Positions 12,693 through 23,884 of a stretch of DNA of 64,000 nucleotides are shown in pieces; the stretch's first letter is position 1, and each line of letters opens with the position of its first letter. Made by a program: the position numbers and the translations under genes. The DNA is from Lepus europaeus. Lineage: Eukaryota; Chordata; Mammalia; Lagomorpha; Leporidae. The stretch is from the NCBI RefSeq assembly GCF_033115175.1, contig NC_084828.1, positions 94,675,388 through 94,739,387 on the forward strand, read 5' to 3'. The notes beneath the pieces were generated by a model. The model was not told where the DNA came from. It worked only from the letters and a program-made list of their open reading frames with translations, and made no database searches.

Positions 12693-12773
12693 GCAAGCTC
12701 AGAACCTGTTCTGGATCCGCAGCAAATGCAAGCATTTGATCAGCTTTGCCGTCTCTATCGAGGGAGTTCCAGG
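12693..12773 (+). CDS. Gene A, penultimate coding exon (81 nt, 27 codons)
   Basis: The exon is bounded by a pyrimidine-rich acceptor (TCTCTTTCTCAG) and a donor AGG|GTAAAAC. Both boundaries are phase 0, so it adds 27 codons and joins in frame to the exon at 14,730. The encoded segment, with the run DPQQMQAFDQLCRLYRG, looks like an amphipathic helix. I do not recognise the family from this piece alone and give no symbol. The whole upstream body of the protein lies outside the recognised part of the window. The intron to the last exon is about 1.96 kb, GC-rich and free of SINEs. A chance open frame with two good splice sites is possible but unlikely. Confidence 0.65.
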
Positions 12774-14729
12774 GTAAAACCTGTGTGGTTGTTTACGTTT
12801 TTATTTCCCATTTATAATTCACTGTCTTGGGACGGCAATGCCCTTGATTACTTCTGGTCTCCTTCTGATATCCCTGTGGGCCCCCGGGAGCCCTCAGGAG
12901 TTGGCCAAGCAGCAGGGAAGTCTGTCTCTCACTTGTTGTGGCCGCAAGGACACAGGACCTCCCTTCAGAGAGCGCAAGCCAGAGGCCTAATCCCACAGGC
13001 AGGAGGCTCTGCAGATGTGCCCCGCACCCCACCCAGCCCTGGGCATGTGTGTGGGAAAGCCAAATGCAAAGTAATAGTGCCGTGACTAACACAGATAGGC
13101 AGCGCAGATCTCTTCCGTCTGTGGTCCCTAACACTTGGCTTGCACTTGTGTGGTTCAGTGTGGCTGCTACAGCCTGAACCATCACCTGTGCCTTCTTGTT
13201 CAAGATGGAGGAAAAGGCAGATGAGAACAAGCCCATCCTAGCCACCGTACAAGCCGCCGCCACTGGCCTGCTGTCTGGGCCCCAGCCTCAGTGCAGACTG
13301 GAGATGGCGAAGGCTGCGGCCCGCCCTGTGGTCCCGCGGGCCCCGGCAGGTGTCTTCCCTGGCTTTCTCGGCCAGCTGTCCCTGGCCGAGGGCTGCCCCA
13401 GCAATGGCGCCATCTCGTCCAGCCAGAGCAGGCCCTGTGTGCAGCCCCACCCTCTGTCACTCACTGGGGAGACCCTGTAGGCATCCTCCCCTCCTCCCTT
13501 TCCCTTGAACTGCCACTGGCCATGGCTCGGGCCTCTGTGTCACTCACAGGCTGGTTAGAGACCTCCCGCCCCTCCTCCACGCTGTTCTCATTCCAAACCC
13601 AGTAGGCCCAGTGCCCAGTGCGTGACCTGACCCCCGCTGCTTCCAGCACATCCTGGATCTCCACCACTCACAGCGCCCCTGCCCCCTAGGCACGCTCTGG
13701 GCCAGCCAGCTCTGGGACGCCCCCTGCGCTCATCTTGAGCTTGTGCCAGCTGCTCCTCTGCCTGGCCTCTGTGCCTGGGCCCCCTGCCGCTGCCCATCCA
13801 CAGGCAAACGCCTGCGAGGTGGCTGGGCAGCCCAGACGAGGGTGGCCTTGCCTCGCAGAGGGGCGGTCCGCCCCAGGAGGGCTCTGCTGGCCTGGCGCCT
13901 CCCTCCCTTCTGGTCCCCGCTGCGCTCTTCCAGGCCTTCCATGGGAGTTCCCCCTTCAGCCCACGGAGCTGTGATGCAGGGCGCGTGGGCACCCGAGCAG
14001 TCAGCTGCAGAACATGGAAGTGTCCGCTTCCATGGGAAATGGGCCCTCCCCGGCCACGTCAAAAGCGTAGGGGGGTGGGGTCCCCGTGACTCCCTGTGCT
14101 AAGGAATGGGGGTGTCACGGCAGAGCTGCTGAGCACAGGAAGTCTGCTCTGTGCACCTGGGGAGTGGAGTCCCCTCTTCTCCGACCACCCAGGCATCTCA
14201 AGGGCTGGCCGACGAGCCCCGCTGCTGTGGGAGGTCTCTGGTGGTGACAGAGGTGGCTCCTGGCGGCCACAGCCCAGCTCCCCCCTGCTGGGCTCCCCTG
14301 CCTCCCTTAAGAGGCGGGGAGGAGGGGGAGGGGCAGGGAGGACCTGTATGCTGTAGGTGGAGTAGGGCGACGCCAGGTAGCCGTGCAGAGCTGTCCAGGG
14401 CACAAAAGCGAGCTGGCAGCCCATGGGTGCAGGGCAGGGGTGCCCACCCCGCAGAGCGCACCCAGGGGAGAGAGGAGTGAGTTGAGCCCAGGAGGGGATG
14501 CTTCAGGGAGGGGCAGTGGCAGGGCCCACCCAGCAGCCCAAGAAGGAGCTGTCCAGGATCGGACACAGGGTGTGGGCACCCTGGAGAGTGGCCCAGTGCC
14601 GCCATTGCAGAGTGAGGCAATCCAGGCCCATCCAGTACTGGTTTGGAAGATACACACCGGGGACCCCGCCCCAGGTTCTTCTCCCCAGCTCCGTTCCCCA
14701 GCCCACCTGACGCGTGTCTCTCCCTCCAG
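12774..14729 (+). other. Gene A last intron
   Basis: A GC-rich 1.96-kb intron between the two gene A exons. It contains long open frames on both strands, for example 13,196-13,480 (+), which are expected at this base composition and lack splice support. No repeats were recognised. Confidence 0.55.
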
Positions 14730-14879
14730 CTGGCTCTGCTCACAGAGCTCTCCCAGAGTCGCGGCAGCGAGAGCTCCAGGCCCTTCAGCGGCTCCCAGAG
14801 CAGCTCTGCCTTCAGCAGCATCTTCCAGAACGAGAACTTCCAGCTGCAGCTCACGCCCCCGCCCGTGACTGAGGACTGA
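14730..14879 (+). CDS. Gene A, terminal coding exon with C terminus and TGA stop
   Basis: The acceptor TCTCTCCCTCCAG is followed by 49 in-frame codons and TGA at 14,877-14,879. The tail starts LALLTELSQSRG, passes through a serine-rich low-complexity stretch (GSQSSSAFSS) and ends LQLTPPPVTED. The serine-rich, disordered-looking end preceded by a helix suggests a regulatory C terminus, but that is inference. Phase 0 matches the upstream exon. The C terminus is followed by a 3' UTR of about 0.5 kb and a canonical AATAAA, which supports this as a genuine gene end. Product not identified. Confidence 0.72.
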   Translation: MALLTELSQSRGSESSRPFSGSQSSSAFSSIFQNENFQLQLTPPPVTED

Positions 14880-15402
14880 CGCCTGGGCCTGGCCCTGGAG
14901 CCCCACCCGGATCCCGAGCGCCCCCCTCCCGACTGGCTGGGCCTCCACGGCCCCACCCTGGAGAGCCGAGGTTGCAAGCAGAACTCCGTGCCCAGGGTCC
15001 CCGCCCGCCAGGCCCAGGCAGACTCGCTGCCTCTCCCGGAGTTGTCCGGCAGCTGTTCGCCCAGCTGGCAAGCAGAGGCACGTCACACGCTCAGTCCCGC
15101 GCTGCAGGAATCACGCTTTGCCCCTGGGGACCGCTCCCTGGGTCCCCAGAGCCTGGGGAGCAGGCGGAGCTCACACAGGTGGCAGTGCCAGAGCCCGTCA
15201 CACTCCATCTCTGCCAGCTGTGGGTGACACGGGGGCACTTGCACGCCTGCGGGGAGCTGTGGTGGCCAGGCCCGTGTGACTGAAACGTGGGCGAGAGCAC
15301 AGGGTGGGCTCGGGGCATCCCGCTCTTGATGTGTGTATGTCAGTGCCCACCCGGGCGGAAGTCTTGTCCATCCTGCCAATAAACCCTCTGCGGTAAGTCC
15401 CG
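14880..15402 (+). other. Gene A 3' UTR
   Basis: A GC-rich non-coding stretch from the stop codon to just past the AATAAA at 15,378. It contains no SINE or L1. The 3' border is estimated from the usual 10-30 nt distance between signal and cleavage. Confidence 0.65.
15378..15383 (+). terminator. AATAAA polyadenylation signal of gene A
   Basis: Canonical hexamer in the context CTGCCAATAAACCCTCTG, about 500 nt after the gene A stop codon and the first such hexamer downstream on this strand. It should recruit CPSF for 3' cleavage of the gene A transcript. Confidence 0.75.
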
Positions 15403-16356
15403 CTGGCTGCCCAGCTCGCTGTCTGTCCAGCCCGGGACTGGCTACAGCCCTGTGGCCACGACGCCCTTTTGCGGCTCAGCCGGGTGCCCTGGCTCCACTC
15501 GCACCGGCAGCTCCACTGCAGGCTCCGGGCAGAGCCGCCCGCCGCCCCGGTGCTCCTGTGCCAGGGGCGAGACTGCCATGGAGAGGAGCGCTGGGGAAGT
15601 TTCTGGCCTGGGACTTTGGGTGGGCCCGGACCAAGGACCACAGGCAGTCACCATGCCCAGTGGCCGAGGTCCCACCTCCCACACCCACCAGCCGGTTCCT
15701 TGAGAAATAGATACACATCTACACGCTGCACCAACATGGTGGCTTCCGGCGGAGCAGACCCTCTGCACGCCTGAGCGAGTCGCGCAACCTCCGGAGACGC
15801 AGCTGCAGAAGGCGGCCGAGGAGAGCACTGCGGGCACCGAGCAGATGCCCCAGAAATGCCCGCTTTGCCCTGCGCGAGGGTGGGAGGAGGTGAGACGCGG
15901 GGCAGTGGCTGAGCTCTGAGTGATCGCCACCGCCCACGCAGCTGCGTGAGGGAGGCCCCCGCCGAGGCCTGAGGCGATGGCTAATTCCCCAGAGCGATGC
16001 TCCAGGAACCCAGCGCTGCGCTCCGGTGCCAGCGGGGCCCCGTCCCCAGCCGCACGGTTCCAGGGGCCCTGAAGCAAAGCCAGAGGAAGTGGATGCCCTC
16101 GAAGCGTGAATTGATCACATGGTACAGTATAAAGTCTAAGTTGTGACACTGGAAACCTCAGGTGGGGGTGGGGGCCGGGAACAGTAGAAGAGTGATTTCC
16201 TGACCCCAGAGTTGTTACCCTCTACCCACAGCCTGTTCGAAAAGTCGTCTTAGCCTCTGAGGACCCACAGGACAAAAACCTGTGAGAGTTGACAAAAAAG
16301 AGATAAACAGCAATGAATCAGAGCACACCACCGGAGCAAACCAGCCCCATGTGCGT
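15403..16356. other. Intergenic, GC-rich, no feature recognised
   Basis: This stretch lies downstream of the gene A poly(A) signal. Open frames on both strands reflect high GC. I see no repeat family or splice-bounded exon. Confidence 0.45.
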
Positions 16357-16606
16357 GGCTGTGTCAGCAGTGTCCCTAGTGCCCCAGTGAGGAGTCACCC
16401 TCGCTGTCCGTCAGTGGGCTACACACACACACACACACACACGGCTGTGTCAGCAGTGTCCCTAGTGCCCCAGTGAGGAGTCACCCTCGCTGTCCGTCAG
16501 TGGTCTGCACACACACACACACACGGCTGTGTCAGCAGTGTTCCTAGTGCCCCAGTGAGGAGTCACCCTCGCTGTCCGTCAGCGGGCTACACTCACACAG
16601 GAATAC
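16357..16606. repeat. Compound minisatellite/(CA)n: three copies of an 82-86 bp unit
   Basis: The unit starts GGCTGTGTCAGCAGTGTCC at 16,357, 16,443 and 16,525, giving periods of 86 and 82 bp. Each unit contains CCCAGTGAGGAGTCACCCTC and GCTGTCCGTCAG. The first two end in (CA)n tracts of different length, which accounts for most of the period difference. The third copy runs directly into an L1 3' tail. Confidence 0.9.
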
Positions 16607-17035
16607 TGGTCAGCCAGGAAAGGGGAAATGTTGCCCTTTGCGGTAAGGCCGATGAGCCTGGAGGGCCTTACGCTGAATGAAATCAGCCAGGCACAGACTG
16701 CCGCTCTAGAGACTGAAGAAGTGGGACTCCCAGGAACCTGAGTGGGGCGGTGGTTACCAGAGCCTGGAGTGGAGGTTGGAGCGCACACTGGGCAGTGTTG
16801 GAAGGACAATTTCAGTTAACCCGGGGGCGTGAGTGAGTGACAGTGTTGTAGATTTGAAAATCGCCGAGTAGATTGTAAGGGTTCCTACCACACAAGCAGT
16901 GATAAGTGTGTGAAGTAATGCACGTGTTAAACAGCTTAATTTAGCCACTCCACAATGTAGACGCATCAGAATACAGGGTATGTCATAAATATGTACTATC
17001 TGTACTTGGCAAAAACATTTTAACAGAACCAAGGC
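16600..17035 (+). mobile_element. Ancient L1 3' end
   Basis: The order GGAATACTGGTCAGCC, TGAATGAAATCAGCCAGGCA, GTGGTTACCAGAGCCTGGAG and a final TTAGCCACTCCACAATGTAG matches the 3' terminal part of old mammalian L1s (sense strand). It is diverged and 5'-truncated at the minisatellite. Confidence 0.75.
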
Positions 17036-17385
17036 GGTTTACTGAGTATCAGAATCTTTGCTCACATCAGGACCAGGACACGCTGACAAATTATCCTTCC
17101 CCAGCCCCTTCGCTGTTTTGTCGGCCCTGAGAGTCCCCTCCCTTCTTGTCGTCAGAGTCACTTCGCCGTAGAATTGCTCGCAGTCTTGCCTTCCGAGGAG
17201 AGTCCTCAGGGTTGGGTCTGAAAAGCTTCTTGTCTCGTGTGAGGGTAGGGGAGACCCCAGCTCCAGTGCCCTCCCATGGCACTTAGCACCCGTGTCAGCC
17301 TGTGGTGACACCAGTCCCACTGCAGAGCAGTCCCCCAGGGCAAGGCTGTCCCCCGGCCATACTGCTCTCACCGCCTGCAGGCTTT

Positions 17386-17400
17386 TGGGGGGGGGGGGGA
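17386..17400. repeat. Poly-G tract
   Basis: An uninterrupted run of about 13-14 G residues in a GC-rich intergenic region. Such runs are length-unstable and can form G-rich structures. No further context is visible. Confidence 0.7.
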
Positions 17401-17967
17401 GGCCAGGAGCCAGGCCCCGCAGCAGAACGGGCAGCGCCTGGTGCCGCCTCCAGCCAGTGCCTGTTCCAAGGAGAGGCTTCAGCTGCCTTTTGGGGCGGGG
17501 GCTGAGATGTGCCCCTGTTCCCATCCCACACCGGGGATGAGGGCACTCGGGCTGGCCAGAAGACAGCGTCTGTCACGGCCTTGGGCCCTGCACCTGCTGA
17601 ATGGTGACCACATGGATGGATGATGTCCTATCACACCCGAAAACACTTGCTCCCAGCCACCAGCTCCGGTTAAGTACCCTCACCCTTCCCTCCTCCAAGG
17701 ACACTCGCAGGCATACGAGGGGGCGGGGGTGTCATCACAAAACTCCTGAGAAACCGCATGGATTCCCACGCTGTTTGCACAAGGATATACTAACTCCATT
17801 TACCCACAGACTTCCTGTAGTGCCCGCACATCAGTCATGTCCGCAGGCCAGATGCCGCTGGCTGCCCTGGACGCAAACGTGACCAACAGGGCACCCCACC
17901 CCTCTGTTGTGGGAGTATTTCCCGGTCTGTCTGCCCAGGTTTGGTTTTTGTTTTTGTTTTTGTTTTC

Positions 17968-18236
17968 TAAGATTTATTTTTTTTTTGAAAGAGAGGAGAG
18001 AGACCTTCCATCTGCTGGTTCACTCCCCATTTGACCACCACAGCCAGGATTAGGCGAGTCCAGAGTCAGGAGCCTTATCCGGGTCTCCCATGTGGTTGCA
18101 GGGGCCCGAGCACTTGGACCGTACTCCCGGGCCACAGCAGAGAGCTGGATCAGAAGTGGAGCAGCTGAGACTCTAACGGGCACCCAGATGGGATGGCGGC
18201 ACTGCACACGGCACCGCTACGCCACAACTTTGGCCC
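17968..18236 (-). mobile_element. C-SINE
   Basis: An antisense C-SINE starting AAGATTTATTTT and ending near CACAACTTTGGCCCA. The body includes CTGCTGGTTCACTCCCCA and AGAGCTGGATCAGAAGTGGA. It is moderately diverged and lies just upstream of the CpG island. Confidence 0.88.
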
Positions 18237-18710
18237 AGAGAGCAGTATTTAAAGTGAGAGTAAAGTGAGTGGACATACATTCACACCTGAGTGTGGGCAA
18301 CACCGTGAGGAGAGTTGCCCCCAGGGAGAGAGCAAGAGAGAAGCAAAGCCCAAAAAAAAAAAAAAAAAAAAACCGCTGCCACGCCCTTTACGGGGTAGGG
18401 GCGCTGCCCTAATTGAGGGTACAAATAGGGTAGTGTTGGGCAGGATTCAGTGTGCGTGAGGTTTTCTGGAAGCTTCGAGGCCTCCTTCCCAGTCCCAGGT
18501 GAGACACAGGTGCATGGTGGGACAGCGGATTGACAGGGAAGGGGGTGGGGTTACAGTGCAGGTGCAGGGAAATCGCGCGGCTCACTTATTCCCGCCTAAC
18601 GACCATGATGGTGCACTCACGGCGGGAAACCCGCGCAGCTCTGCCCACACTCGGGGTCATTTCTGTACTTTAGTTCTAAAGGAAAACGACCCAAGGGCCT
18701 CTTGCCCCCT
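18237..18710. other. Intergenic spacer with A(20) tract
   Basis: Mostly unique sequence with an A run at 18,352-18,372. The run has no recognisable SINE body next to it, so it is not assigned to a mobile element. Confidence 0.4.
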
Positions 18711-18714
18711 CAGG

Positions 18715-19400
18715 TTGTCTGTTCACGTGGGAAGGGCAGCGGGGGCGGCCTCCCTCCGGGTCCCTTTTTCTCCCTGCCACCACGTGTGGCCGTCCAGCCG
18801 CCTCCCCCTCGCGCGCCGCGTGGCTTTGCTGCACGTGGGAGAACTAAGCTAGTCCACCTGTTCATGCCGCCCCTCCCTCCAAAATCCAGGTGCTGACGCT
18901 TCACGCGCAGCTGAGGGTGGGGCCTTCACAGGCGACTCCCGCTCCGGTGCGGGCTGCGAGTCCGGCCGCGCTGCCGCCTGCCCTTGGCCGGCGGGCGCCA
19001 CCGGGGAGCAGAGCGCGGCCCAGGCCCGCCGGGCCTCCAGAGCTGTGAGAAGTCCCCTCTCCGTCCCAGCGTCGGGCGCGTGGGCCCCAGCAGGCCCGGT
19101 CCGCCTGGCGTGGGGGTGGTGCGGCCGGCGGGGGCGCACAGCGGGCGCCTCTGCTCCGGGCCAGGGCGGTGGAGGCCGGGGCGCTCGGTTTGAGCCGGGA
19201 GAGGGTGGCACGCGGTGGCTTCGTTGGGCGTGCGGCGGGGCGCTTGGTGGGGTGGTGGCCGCCGCATCTCGGTCCCGCGCGGCTCTGGGCCCTGGGGTGG
19301 GGTCTCTGCTGGGGCAGCCCTTGAGCGGGAGGGGAGGCGCCCCCTGTTCTGGACAGGGCGCTCCCCTGACTCAGCCTATGCGTGAGAGGCGCCTAAGGAG
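18715..19400. promoter_or_regulatory. Orphan CpG island
   Basis: CpG dinucleotides are frequent throughout, densest at about 18,940-19,330 with clusters such as GGCCGCGCTGCCGCC and GTGCGGCCGGCGGG. The surrounding bulk sequence is CpG-poor. The island lies between the 3' ends of two convergent genes, so it is not the known promoter of either. It could be a promoter of a non-coding RNA, an alternative promoter or a methylation-protected enhancer. Long open frames inside it are a by-product of GC content. Confidence 0.7.
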
Positions 19401-20586
19401 AATGGAGCATGGCCGAGGCTCACTGCGGAAGCGGCCCAGGATCTTACACTACACATTCCTGCGCAGACCCTGGTAACTTCCCAGGTGGGCTCAGCCCTCC
19501 CCGCCGAGGAAGGTTCCCCGGGAGAATCCTCTCTGCTTGGCACCAAATGGGAAGGCAGGCACCCTGGGCCCGGCAGGCTCCCCAGTCCGCCGAGTAGTAA
19601 GACCTTGGCAGGATTTTACCTGATTCACCCTCCACAAACCCTCTGTCCCGGAGAAGAGGGGCAGGAGACACGGTGGGAAGAGCTGGACCCCATTCCCTTA
19701 GAAGCCCCCGTCTGAGTACAGACTGCGCGCTCAGCTCTCAGCTTGAACCCAGCCTGCCAGGTGCGTTCTCGCCGTTAAACCGTGCGGCCTTGCCTACTCC
19801 GGTCGGAATGGCTGCGCGCTCCCTGGGGTGCCGCCTGCAGTCCATTCTGATGGGTGCCCCGTCTTGCTGCCTTGCTTCCCACTGCTCTCACAGCTGAGCT
19901 CTTGCGCGGGCACTGGGTTTTCCTTAGGCCCCTGTGACACACACAGGCTAACTTCCAGCTTCCTACCAGAAGGAGGGCATGAGAGCTGGCCCACCTGAGG
20001 TGGGCGCTGTGTGCTAACGCCCACGCACACCGGTCCCGGAGTCACCCCTGCCTTCAGGGCCTCAGTAGTTGCTGCACTGACTTCACTGCAGTGCCTGTGT
20101 CCCGCTTTGTCCCCTTCCGTGGCCAAGCAGATGGTACTCATGGCCTTCACACCCCAGCCAGTGGCGTGGAGGAGGCAGGCCGCACGGCCCCTGCGTCTTT
20201 CCACTCGCCAGCTGCAGGGGTGCACCTGCAGGGCTCCCCAGGGGCAGCCCAGTTCTGTGCAAGAAAAGCCGCGTGTGCCACCCACCATCGTAGGGCCCTG
20301 GTTAAATGATGTCATGGGAGGCCAGCGGGCCTGCTTGCGGGAGGGAGCATGGTGTTTGCAGAAGGGAAGGGAGAATGAGTGCTTGGCGAGTGCGGAATTC
20401 AGGGCCCCGAAGGCTTTAGAAACAGCGTTTCCACTCCCCGGCCTGCCCAGGAGGCAGCCCCAGGGTCAGCTGCTCCAAGTGAGGCTGCAGAGGCCCCCAG
20501 CCCCCAGTTGCCCAGGCATAGTCACCGAGGCACTGGCTTTTCTTTAAAGTCACTATCTCTTTCAGGTGAACTTTTATATCATTTTT
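19401..20586. other. Intergenic sequence flanking the CpG island
   Basis: No repeats or convincing exons recognised. Several GT dinucleotides after GC-rich stretches, such as GACCCTG|GTAACTT near 19,470, could serve as donors for a transcript starting in the island. None can be confirmed from sequence. Confidence 0.35.
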
Positions 20587-20864
20587 AAAGATTTATTTGA
20601 AAGGCAGAGTTATAACAGACAAGAGAGAGAACGTCCATCTGCGGATTCATTCCCCAAACGGCCACAACAGCTGGAGCTGGGACCATCATCGGGGTCTCCC
20701 ATGTGGGCGCAGGGGCCCAAGCACTTGGTTCATCTGCTGGCTTCCTAGGTGTACTAGCAGGCGGCTGGCTTGGAAGTGGAGCAGCTGGGACCTGAACCGG
20801 GGCTCACAGGGGATGCTGGCACCACAGGTGATGGCTCAGCCCACTGTGCCACAATGCCAGCCCC
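20587..20864 (-). mobile_element. C-SINE
   Basis: An antisense C-SINE from AAAGATTTATTTGAAAGGCA to GCCACAATGCCAGCCCC, complete at both ends. It is the last lagomorph SINE before a 9.1-kb SINE-free interval. Confidence 0.92.
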
Positions 20865-21084
20865 TCAAGTAAACTTTCTAGAGACATAAATGTTCACAAA
20901 ACCACATGTACACAGCTGGATTAATTCCAGTGGCCCCATCTGTTCAGCCAGCATCAGTTGAAGCAGACAGAAATGACCAGCACCCCCGGGTCCCCTGATT
21001 TCTGCAGTGACCACGCCCCTCCCACCCGAGCTCACCTGACTCAGGGCACGGGTGTGTGTGCTTCCACCTCCGTGTTGGTGCAGT

Positions 21085-21265
21085 TCCCCGCTGTGTACTC
21101 TGGGAATGGCTCCTTTCGCTCAGTGGTCTGCCTACATGCTGTATCCATGCCATTAGTTCTCATGGCTAAAAAGCAGTTGATCCTGCGACTCTACCACAGT
21201 GTGTATGTGTTCTGTTGTGAAGGCCACGGAGCTGTTTCTAGTGCCAGCCTCTGCCTATCTTGTCC
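21085..21265 (-). mobile_element. Possible ancient L1 fragment
   Basis: The run 'TTTCGCTCAGTGGTCTGCCT ... CATGGCTAAAAAGCAGTTGA ... GTGTGTATGTGTTCTGTTG' follows the order of an antisense L1 3' region. It is too diverged for certainty. Confidence 0.35.
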
Positions 21266-23869
21266 CGATGGCGTCTGCACACATGCGCTTCCATGAGTGA
21301 TTCCACAAGACCTGGGGTAGGCAGAACGAGTGAGCACCTTGTGGAGCGCACGCCTGCCAGGGTGGATGCGTGGATGACTCTGGTCCCAGAGGGAACCGGA
21401 CAGGCAGGGCGGCAGACGCTTCATTCACTGCCACGCCCAAGCTGAGCGCTCGGTGCTGGCTCCTGTGTGGCCTTCAACCCCAGCCACGGGACCTGCTGCT
21501 AAGCTGCTGGGTGCTTGCAGGGTGCGAGGCTTCGTACCGAGGCCCTTCTCTGAGCGTGTCCGCCCCTCGGAACTGTGTGTCTTTCCCATCTCCGGAGTCA
21601 GGACTGGGTTGTAACAGTGGTGGGGGGCCACACCCCAGCCCCTGGGACTCACGGGTTCCCCACCCTGGCCTCTTCTCTTTCTGGAAGAACAGATGGGCCC
21701 GTCATCCTCCACGTCCCCAAAAGCCCCTCACTGCCCCGGGGCGCCCTCCAACCTGCGTCCTTGCCACTGCTGGCCTCGCCTGGCCCCCTGGGACCTCCGA
21801 GCGCTGGCATGAGGCGCTTCCAGGCCCCAACAACTTCCCATTGGATTCAGGGACCCCAGGGCAGCCCCGGCAACCATGGCCTCTGTGTGACACCTGCACA
21901 GGTCTGTGGAGGGAAACTATATCCTTTGGGAGTAAAAGTGGCCTCTCGCGGCCCCCCAGTAATCTGAAGGGACCCCAGTGAGCTCTAGTCGGCCCCACAG
22001 ACCCCACACTGACCTCTGGGTGAATCGTGCAGCACTGCGGGCCCCACTTTTAACTAGCGCCTGGGGCCTCGTCGGGACACTGCGGTCCCAGTGTCTCCCC
22101 ACTTACCCAGGGCAGCCTCCGTCTCGGGCAGGAGTCCCTGTATTCCTCAAGATTCCCAGGCCAAAGAGGCCGAGCGCCCGTGCAGACCTCACAGGCCTCA
22201 GCAAAGCTGCTCCTCAGATGCCGGGGCCCCTGCGCTGGCCACTCTTGGGGTGGGGACAGCTCTTCCTCGTCCTTCTGTCGATAAAGGGGACTGCGCCTGC
22301 ACTGGCTTGCCGATTGACATCAGGGTGGAGGCCCGCCCCTTGGAGGACCGTGTAGGCGCCGGCTGGGGCAGACATCACGTGTTCCTGGCAGGGAGTCAGC
22401 CTCCTGGAGCAGACTGGCCTGGGGGCGGGTACGAGATGGGTGATGCTGAGGATGTGCAAGAGTTGAGGGAGGCGGACAGCACACCTGGGAGGGACGGGGA
22501 CAGGGAGAGGCGAGGGGGTGGGAGGTGCAATGTGGATGTGGCAGATTCTACAAGTGCCAAGATCAAGGCCTCTTCCCAGCATGAATTCTTGGAGCCAGGG
22601 GCCACACCTGAGCAGCTGGCACAAAGCTGGAACCACCCAGCAATGATGGCATGCTCAGGCCACACCAAGAGGGCTGAGCCCAGTGCGGGAGGGCTTGGGG
22701 GTGGGAGGAGAGAGAAGAGGCTGTGGTGCCGGAGGGGCCGCGGAGGCCAGAGCTATAAAGGAGACCTTTACAGCTGATGGACTCTTGGCTGCTCCACTGT
22801 CAACTCAGATTACCCCTGCCCTGCACACGCAGTCACTGGGGCGGCAAGGCTGCTGCCCTGTGGGAAAACCTTGGCAAGCTGCAGGTCTCCATCTGGATGC
22901 TGTTTGGCCGCTGCCCGCCGTAACGTTCCAGATCTCTCTCCTGGCCTGGGAGAAGCCAATGAGGCTTTACACAGGTGACAAGCGCGGTGTCACACACAGC
23001 AAGGTGTCCCCCAGAACCCAATCCTGCAGATTCATACCTAGAGCTTCAGGCTGGGGCAAAAGAACTTCTTTCCCCAGTCCACTGGCCGTGACCTTTGCAG
23101 CGCGGGTGGGGCACGGGCACGGGGTCGCTCCTGAATGAAAGCCCCTCTGTTCCGGGACGCACACGCCCAGCCCGGCCCTTACCCTCTTCTAGCAGGTGCA
23201 TGAGCCGGCACTCCCGGGCTCCCCGCCCTGTCCACAGTGGGGAAATGGGGCTCCGCCTGCCCTCACTGCCCTGGAGCTCGCCATCTCCAGAATACCTATA
23301 CTTACTTATATTAACTTCTGACTTTAAAAGTAACAGATTCATTTTCCAAAAACTAGAAGATTCAAAAAGGCAAATAGAAAACCACTGCTAACTGTCTTGG
23401 CATATTTATTTTGCTTTGCGTTTTAGTTGTATTTCCTGTGCTTGCTGTAGCTCCTTGGGTCCTGGAGAGTCCATCGGACCTCTCACTGCTGCTCTCCTTG
23501 TGCCTTACTGCAACAAGACCCAGTCCCAGGTCCTACCAATTCCCAGAGACTGAGCTGCAGTGAGGAGGGGGCACCAAATTGAAGTCCACTGCAGAAAGTG
23601 TGGTCAGCATCTGTCAGAGGCGCCCATGAGACGCCTTCCAGAACTTGGCAACAGTTACCTGGAGTGAAATTAGCGAATGCACACAGCCAGTGAGATGAGC
23701 TGTCTGCAGGGGTCACTTAAAGTGACAGGCTAGCATGTGTGGAGGCAAGAGAGTGCCAGCCAGGACATTTACACAGAAGGCACCGTGGCCTCCTCGGAGC
23801 ACCGGGATCCCTGCGGAAGGCTGGCGTGCACGCACATACGTGTGCAAGCAGGGAGCCTGGGAGGAGCAC

Positions 23870-23884
23870 GGGGGGGGGGGGGGT
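23870..23884. repeat. Poly-G tract
   Basis: About 14 consecutive G residues followed by TGCTGTG. It lies about 550 bp beyond the gene B poly(A) signal, in the direction of gene B transcription. Confidence 0.7.

Noticed and set aside
13196..13480. Plus-strand frame starting MFKMEEKADENKP in gene A's last intron
   Set aside because: Only the first residues look protein-like. No acceptor precedes it that would keep gene A's frame and it would break the clean phase-0 joint.
14198..15086. Two 259-codon minus-strand frames antisense to gene A
   Set aside because: They are shadows of the GC-rich terminal exon, its intron and 3' UTR. Low-complexity Pro/Ala/Gly composition.
19045..19476. 143-codon plus-strand frame in the CpG island
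   Set aside because: Composition is Gly/Arg/Ala-rich as expected from GC-rich DNA, there are no recognisable motifs, and frames are open on both strands.
22091..22777. 228-codon plus-strand frame
   Set aside because: Long only because stop codons are rare at this GC level. No domain-like pattern or splice sites.
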